Source of the DNA: Caloramator mitchellensis
GTDB lineage: Bacteria; Bacillota; Clostridia; Clostridiales; Caloramatoraceae
NCBI RefSeq assembly: GCF_001440545.1
Contig: NZ_LKHP01000009.1
Span: 38,306 to 102,305 of the forward strand
Direction of reading: 5' to 3'
DNA length: 64,000 nucleotides
Shown here: one piece after another, positions 59,872-64,000 of the stretch
Position numbering within the stretch: the stretch's first letter is position 1
Layout of the letters: each line of letters begins with the position of its first letter
Position numbers and translations under genes: made by a program
The notes under the pieces: model-generated
Database searches by the model: none
What the model saw: the letters and a program-made list of their open reading frames with translations, nothing else
Told to the model about the DNA's origin: nothing

Positions 59872-60510
59872 ATGGATGAGAAGAATTTTAACGAATATAA
59901 TCAGGAGGAGATGACTGAAAAGCAAATCAGAATTCTTGAAGCTGCAATCAAGGTTTTTTCAGAAAAAGGATTTGAAGGAAGTAGAACAAGCGAGATAGCA
60001 AAAGAGGCGGAAGTTGCAGAAGGGACAATTTTTAAATACTTTAGAACTAAAAAGGATTTGCTTTTAAGCCTTCTTTTTCCACTGTCGATTAAATTTTTAA
60101 AGCCATTTGTTATGAAATCAGCGGAAGAAATTATTGAAAGAGGAAAGGATAAGCCGCCTGATGAAGTTTTGAGAGAACTATTAATGGATAGATTAAAACT
60201 CATTAAAAAGAATATACCGTTAATAAAAACTGTTGCAATTGAATCATTTTACCACGATGAACTTTTAGAGCCTATAAAAGATAAAATAGCACCACAGGTA
60301 ATAAATATACTTGATAATTATGTTGATGCACATAAAGATAATGGTGATTTTAAAGATTATGATACAAGGTTAATCTCAAGGTCATTAATGAGCATGCTTA
60401 TGGGATATATTGTTTTATCGAGTATTTTACCTGAGTATTTTTCGCTGTATGATGACGAAGAGGAAATAAAAAAAATAGTTGATATTTTATTAAATGGTAT
60501 AAAAAGATAG
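59872..60510 (+). CDS. TetR-family regulator of efflux operon
   Basis: The N-terminal helix-turn-helix is RILEAAIKVFSEKGFEGSRTSEIAKEAEVAEGTIFKYFRTKKDLL; the C-terminal ~150 residues are the ligand-binding helices. 212 aa. It begins 15 bases after a palindrome that should be its operator, and is followed after 11 bases by the membrane-fusion gene, so it likely represses the whole efflux operon. Confidence 0.94.
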   Translation: MDEKNFNEYNQEEMTEKQIRILEAAIKVFSEKGFEGSRTSEIAKEAEVAEGTIFKYFRTKKDLLLSLLFPLSIKFLKPFVMKSAEEIIERGKDKPPDEVLRELLMDRLKLIKKNIPLIKTVAIESFYHDELLEPIKDKIAPQVINILDNYVDAHKDNGDFKDYDTRLISRSLMSMLMGYIVLSSILPEYFSLYDDEEEIKKIVDILLNGIKR

Positions 60511-60521
60511 GGGGACTTTTT

Positions 60522-61622
60522 ATGGACAAGAAGAAGTTTATTCCAATAGTGTTGGTGGTAGCTGTTTTATCATACTTAGGATATATTAAGATAATGGCTA
60601 AAGAGGCAAATGGAAATGTTTATTATGGAACTGTTGAGGCAGAGACGATAAATGTATCTGCGGAAACGATGGGGAAAATAAGTGAAATAAATGTTCAAGA
60701 AGGACAAACTGTCAAGTTGGGGGATTTAATTGCAAGTTTGGCAGGGGATGAGAGCAGGATAAAACTTGATATTGCAAATATAAATAAAGAAAACGCAAAA
60801 AATGAGCTTTCTAAATTAGAAGAAGGAAATAGAGTAGAGGAGATAAACGCACAAAGGGCGATTGTTAATCAAGCACAATCTCAGGTTAACCAAGGGGAAG
60901 CCCTTTTAAAGCAGGCAAAGAATAATCTTGATAGTGCAAAGATTAATTTAGATTATAGAAAGAAGATTTATGAAGATTATAAGAATTTGTATGATAATAA
61001 TTCAATTTCTAAATATGAATTTGAGGCTGCAAAGAATCAATATGATTTAGCTAATGTAAATTATAAGAACGCTCTTGAGCAGGTTAACCTCGTTAAATCA
61101 CAGCTTGAAGCATCTAAATTTCAGCTAAAGGCTGCTGAAGAGAGGCTTAACCTTTTAGTAAATGGTGCAACTGATAAGACAAAGCAAAGTGCAAAGCTTA
61201 ACTTACAAAGTGCAGAAAAGTCATCAGAGCTTTCAAAGATAAATTATGATAAAAATAATATTACTGCACCTGTTGATGGCATTGTAGAAACTATTAATTT
61301 TAATAAAGGTGAGTTTGTAAATGTGGGAAGCCCGGTTGCAACTATTCTTGATATTAATAATGTTTATGTAAATATATATGTTCCTGAGAAGGCATTGCCG
61401 GAAATTAAATTAGGACAAGATGTTACTCTAAAGAGCGATTTTATAAAGGATAAAACTATTAAAGGAAAAGTTGTATATATTTCACCTGAAGCAGAATTTA
61501 CTCCTATGAATATTGTTACAAAGGAAGATAGGACAAAGCTTGTTTTTAAAGTTAAGGTAAAAGTAGTCGATAATTTGGATTTAGTAAGGCCAGGAATGTT
61601 AATGGATGTTGTATTGGATTGA
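60522..61622 (+). CDS. HlyD-type membrane fusion/periplasmic adaptor-like protein
   Basis: It has one N-terminal membrane helix (FIPIVLVVAVLSYLGYI), a biotinyl-lipoyl half (VYYGTVEAETINVSAETMGKISEINVQEGQTV), a long coiled coil (~75-225), the second lipoyl half (ITAPVDGIVETINFNKGEFV) and a beta-barrel domain. 366 aa. It works with the ABC-2 exporter encoded next; in a Gram-positive it would act at the outer face of the membrane. Confidence 0.93.
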   Translation: MDKKKFIPIVLVVAVLSYLGYIKIMAKEANGNVYYGTVEAETINVSAETMGKISEINVQEGQTVKLGDLIASLAGDESRIKLDIANINKENAKNELSKLEEGNRVEEINAQRAIVNQAQSQVNQGEALLKQAKNNLDSAKINLDYRKKIYEDYKNLYDNNSISKYEFEAAKNQYDLANVNYKNALEQVNLVKSQLEASKFQLKAAEERLNLLVNGATDKTKQSAKLNLQSAEKSSELSKINYDKNNITAPVDGIVETINFNKGEFVNVGSPVATILDINNVYVNIYVPEKALPEIKLGQDVTLKSDFIKDKTIKGKVVYISPEAEFTPMNIVTKEDRTKLVFKVKVKVVDNLDLVRPGMLMDVVLD

Positions 61623-61632
61623 AGGTGATTAT

Positions 61633-62418
61633 ATGGAATTAGCGATTTCTATAAAAAATTTGACAAAGAAGTTCGGACATTTTACTGCAGTTGATAATAT
61701 ATCATTTGATATTCCAAAGGGAAAGATTTTTGGTTTTTTAGGGCCAAATGGTTCAGGGAAATCAACTACTATAAGAATGATATGTGGAGTTATAACTCCA
61801 ACATCAGGCGGTGGAACAGTTCTTGGATACGATTTGAAAAAGGATTCAGAAAAGATAAAGCATAATATTGGATATATGTCCCAGAGATTTAGCTTGTATG
61901 AGGATTTGACTGTTGAGGAAAACCTTGATTTTTACGGGAGCATATACCTTCTTGAAAAGGATGAGTTAGAGGAAAGGAAAAAAGAACTTATTGAAATGGC
62001 TGGACTAAAGGGAAAGGAAAAGAGCCTTGCAGGGACATTATCGGGGGGCTGGAAACAGAGGCTGGCGCTTGGATGCTCTTTAATTCACAGGCCAAAGCTG
62101 TTAGTTCTTGATGAACCAACAGCAGGGGTTGATCCTGTATCAAGAAGGGAGTTTTGGCACCTTGTTAATGAGCTTGTAAAAGAAGGAATTACTGCACTTG
62201 TGACGACACATTATATGGACGAGGCATCGATTTGTGATATTATAGGATTTATTTATAACAGTAAGTTAATTACAATAGACACACCAGAAGGTTTATACAA
62301 AACACATGCTATGGATAACTTGGAGGATATATTTATTAAATATGTTAAGGAACTTTCAAATAAGGACGTGGTTTCTTCGTTTAAGGATATAAAGGCATCA
62401 AGGAATGGGGTTGAGTAA
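61633..62418 (+). CDS. ABC-2 type exporter ATPase
   Basis: Walker A GPNGSGKST, Q-loop YMSQRFSLYEDLTV, signature LSGGWKQRLAL, Walker B LLVLDEPTAGVDP and the switch His (TTHYMDEA). I use the ATG at 61633 behind GAAGGTGATTAT, giving 261 aa; the frame could be opened at 61606 inside the previous gene. Energises the permease that follows. Confidence 0.95.
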   Translation: MELAISIKNLTKKFGHFTAVDNISFDIPKGKIFGFLGPNGSGKSTTIRMICGVITPTSGGGTVLGYDLKKDSEKIKHNIGYMSQRFSLYEDLTVEENLDFYGSIYLLEKDELEERKKELIEMAGLKGKEKSLAGTLSGGWKQRLALGCSLIHRPKLLVLDEPTAGVDPVSRREFWHLVNELVKEGITALVTTHYMDEASICDIIGFIYNSKLITIDTPEGLYKTHAMDNLEDIFIKYVKELSNKDVVSSFKDIKASRNGVE

Positions 62419-62419
62419 T

Positions 62420-63550
62420 ATGAACTTAAAGAGAATGTTTACTATTACTAAAAAGGAATTCATTCACATAAAAAGGGACAAGGCAAGCCTTGCAATTGCA
62501 ATAATGATGCCCATAATGATGCTAATTTTATTTGGATATGCAGTAACAAGCGATGTAAAGAATGTGAAGCTTGTAGTTTATGATGAAGACAGAACGGTTG
62601 AGAGCAGGAATTTAATTGAAAAATATGCTAACTCTAATTATTTTAAGTTGTATAATATTGTAGATTCTTATGATGAAATTGAGAAGGCAATCGGGGCAGA
62701 TGAGGCAAAGGTTGGGCTAATAATACCCTATGATTTTGCAAAGAGTATTAGAAGGGGAGAGACTTCTCAAATACAGATACTTGTTGACGGCTCGGACCCA
62801 GGGATTGCAAGGACAGCAGCAGCCTATTCTGTGATGATTGCAAACAACTATTCTTTAAAGGTTAAAGAGGTTGTATTGAATAAAATGGGACAAAAACTTG
62901 GAACAACTGCAATCGAGGCAAGAACATTGGTATTGTATAACCCGATGCTCAAAAGTGCTCTATTTAATGTTCCTGGTATAATAGGGCTTATACTTCAGAA
63001 TATAACGGTAATTCTGACGGCTTTTGCTATGGTTCGTGAAAGAGAACGTGGGACAATTGAGCAGCTAATAATGACTCCTGTCACCTCACTTGAGCTTATT
63101 ATTGGTAAGCTTATACCTTATGTAATTATTGGATTCATGGATTTTATGCTTGTATTAATATTGGGATATCTGATTTTTGATGTGGCAGTTAAGGGAAGCC
63201 TGTTGCTATTGATTTTATTTGGGACAATATTTCTGATAAGTGCCCTTGCTATGGGGATGCTTGTATCAACAATAGCCAAGACTCAACTGCAGGCAATGCA
63301 GGCAGCCTTTGCACTGCTCTTGCCAAGCATACTTCTTTCAGGATTCATATTCCCAAGAGAGTCCATGCCAATGATAATATACTACATTGGAAACATATTC
63401 CCAATAACATACTTCCTTGAAATATTAAGAGGTATCATACTCAAGGGAATCGGCATTGACCTTCTGTATAAGAACATGTTATATTTACTTGTATTAACTG
63501 GAATAATAGTATACATCACAATGCACAAATTCAAAAAGACTCTTGATTAA
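62420..63550 (+). CDS. ABC-2 type exporter permease
   Basis: The 376-aa permease has one helix near the N-terminus, a large external domain (~50-170) and five C-terminal helices, with the typical MVRERERGTIEQLIMTPVTSLELIIGKLIPY segment. It resembles YhhJ/YbhS-type drug export subunits. ATG at 62420, one base after the ATPase stop. The last ~200 bases use more C-ending codons than the start of the gene. Confidence 0.93.
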   Translation: MNLKRMFTITKKEFIHIKRDKASLAIAIMMPIMMLILFGYAVTSDVKNVKLVVYDEDRTVESRNLIEKYANSNYFKLYNIVDSYDEIEKAIGADEAKVGLIIPYDFAKSIRRGETSQIQILVDGSDPGIARTAAAYSVMIANNYSLKVKEVVLNKMGQKLGTTAIEARTLVLYNPMLKSALFNVPGIIGLILQNITVILTAFAMVRERERGTIEQLIMTPVTSLELIIGKLIPYVIIGFMDFMLVLILGYLIFDVAVKGSLLLLILFGTIFLISALAMGMLVSTIAKTQLQAMQAAFALLLPSILLSGFIFPRESMPMIIYYIGNIFPITYFLEILRGIILKGIGIDLLYKNMLYLLVLTGIIVYITMHKFKKTLD

Positions 63551-63553
63551 TAG

Positions 63554-63599
63554 GTGACATTCACTTGATTTCTTGAGTTCTTGAATTGTTTGACAATTT
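63554..63599 (+). repeat. 46-bp dispersed repeat, copy B (before trmB)
   Basis: Matches 1621-1666 at 42 of 46 positions. Here it is entirely non-coding, four bases after the ABC permease stop and 16 bases before the trmB start. Confidence 0.8.
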
Positions 63600-63615
63600 A
63601 AATAGGAGGAAAAGT

Positions 63616-64000
63616 ATGAGATTAAGGCATAAACCCTGGGCAAGACCAGAGCTTGAAGCGTGTGATTTTGTAATTATCAATCCAAAGGAATATAAGGGTA
63701 GGTGGAAGGATGCTTTTGGCAACGACAACGATATATATTTGGAGTTAGGCTGCGGAAGAGGTAAATTTATTTCTGAACATGCCCTTTTAGAGCCCGATAT
63801 AAATTTTATTGGCATTGAGATAAAGGATGAGGTTATTATTTATGCTAAAAGAAGGGTTGAACAAGTATTTAAGGAGAAAAACAGTGAGGTTTCAAATGTA
63901 AGGCTTGTTGTTGCAGACATTGCCCATATCGAGGAAATGTTTGATAAGGATGAAATATCAAAGATATATCTTAATTTCAGCACGCCATGGCCAAAGAAAA
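63616..64000 (+). CDS. trmB: tRNA (guanine-N7-)-methyltransferase, cut by window end
   Basis: The reading frame from the ATG at 63616 (behind AGGAGGAAAAGT) encodes RLRHKPWARPELEACDFVI, the SAM motif LELGCGRGKFI, NFIGIEIKDEVIIYAKRR and the start of the conserved NFSTPWPKK. TrmB methylates G46 of tRNA. Only the first ~128 residues are in the window. Confidence 0.95.
   Translation, partial: MRLRHKPWARPELEACDFVIINPKEYKGRWKDAFGNDNDIYLELGCGRGKFISEHALLEPDINFIGIEIKDEVIIYAKRRVEQVFKEKNSEVSNVRLVVADIAHIEEMFDKDEISKIYLNFSTPWPKK

Overview
The window is 64 kb of AT-rich DNA, apparently from a Clostridia-class Firmicute. The evidence is strong Shine-Dalgarno sites, frequent TTG and GTG starts, a seryl T-box leader, a Rex-type operator, tRNA genes with encoded CCA, and close to complete co-orientation: only two loci are on the minus strand, a UbiA-family gene and a broken transporter. 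Genus cannot be fixed from the sequence alone. No rRNA, transposase or integrase was recognised.

Region 1 (1-1.7 kb) is a T-box riboswitch and serS. Region 2 (1.7-19.2 kb) is one long ethanolamine-utilisation (eut) operon that builds a bacterial microcompartment: eutS-P-V-W, an EutV (ANTAR) dual-hexaloop antitermination site, then eutA, two tandem eutB paralogues, eutC, eutL, a EutK-like shell protein with a Rho-N/SAP-like tail, eutE, eutM, eutT, a pduL-type phosphotransacylase, eutJ, an unassigned small protein, eutN, a PduS-like corrin reductase, a PduT-like Fe-S shell protein, eutH and eutQ. It encodes six kinds of shell protein and no eutG. The second EutB has Ala where ethanolamine ammonia-lyases have the substrate-binding Asp362.

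Region 3 (19.3-29.4 kb) is an accessory and defence segment. It has three tRNA genes, a small cas-less CRISPR array, a DarT1-type toxin with a NADAR-type antitoxin, and a second leader-plus-single-repeat remnant on the far side of that pair. These are followed by a TipA-like MerR regulator, a DUF262/HNH (GmrSD-like) protein, a secreted Big2-repeat protein and a Fic protein.

Region 4 (29.4-45 kb) is metabolic: a CBS/MgtE-N protein with an NRAMP-related, probably Mg-type, transporter behind an upstream ORF; adhE behind a Rex-site promoter; a LacI-type regulator with an alpha-galactoside ABC importer and GH36 alpha-galactosidase; a double-cubane-cluster protein/DUF3343/activase trio; and a convergent UbiA prenyltransferase.

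Region 5 (45-64 kb) has a redox-type C_GCAxxG_C_C protein and TDT transporter, a DUF5685/DnaJ/membrane-protein cluster, a second Fic protein, a truncated DUF1848 relic, thrC-thrB, a DDAH-like hydrolase, a three-gene toxin-antitoxin-chaperone (HigB-HigA-SecB-like) module, rmuC, a DMT exporter, a DUF401 permease, a frameshifted ion-transporter-like gene, a TetR-controlled HlyD/ABC-2 efflux operon, and the start of trmB. A 46-bp imperfect repeat occurs at both ends of the window: at the 3' end of serS and just before trmB.
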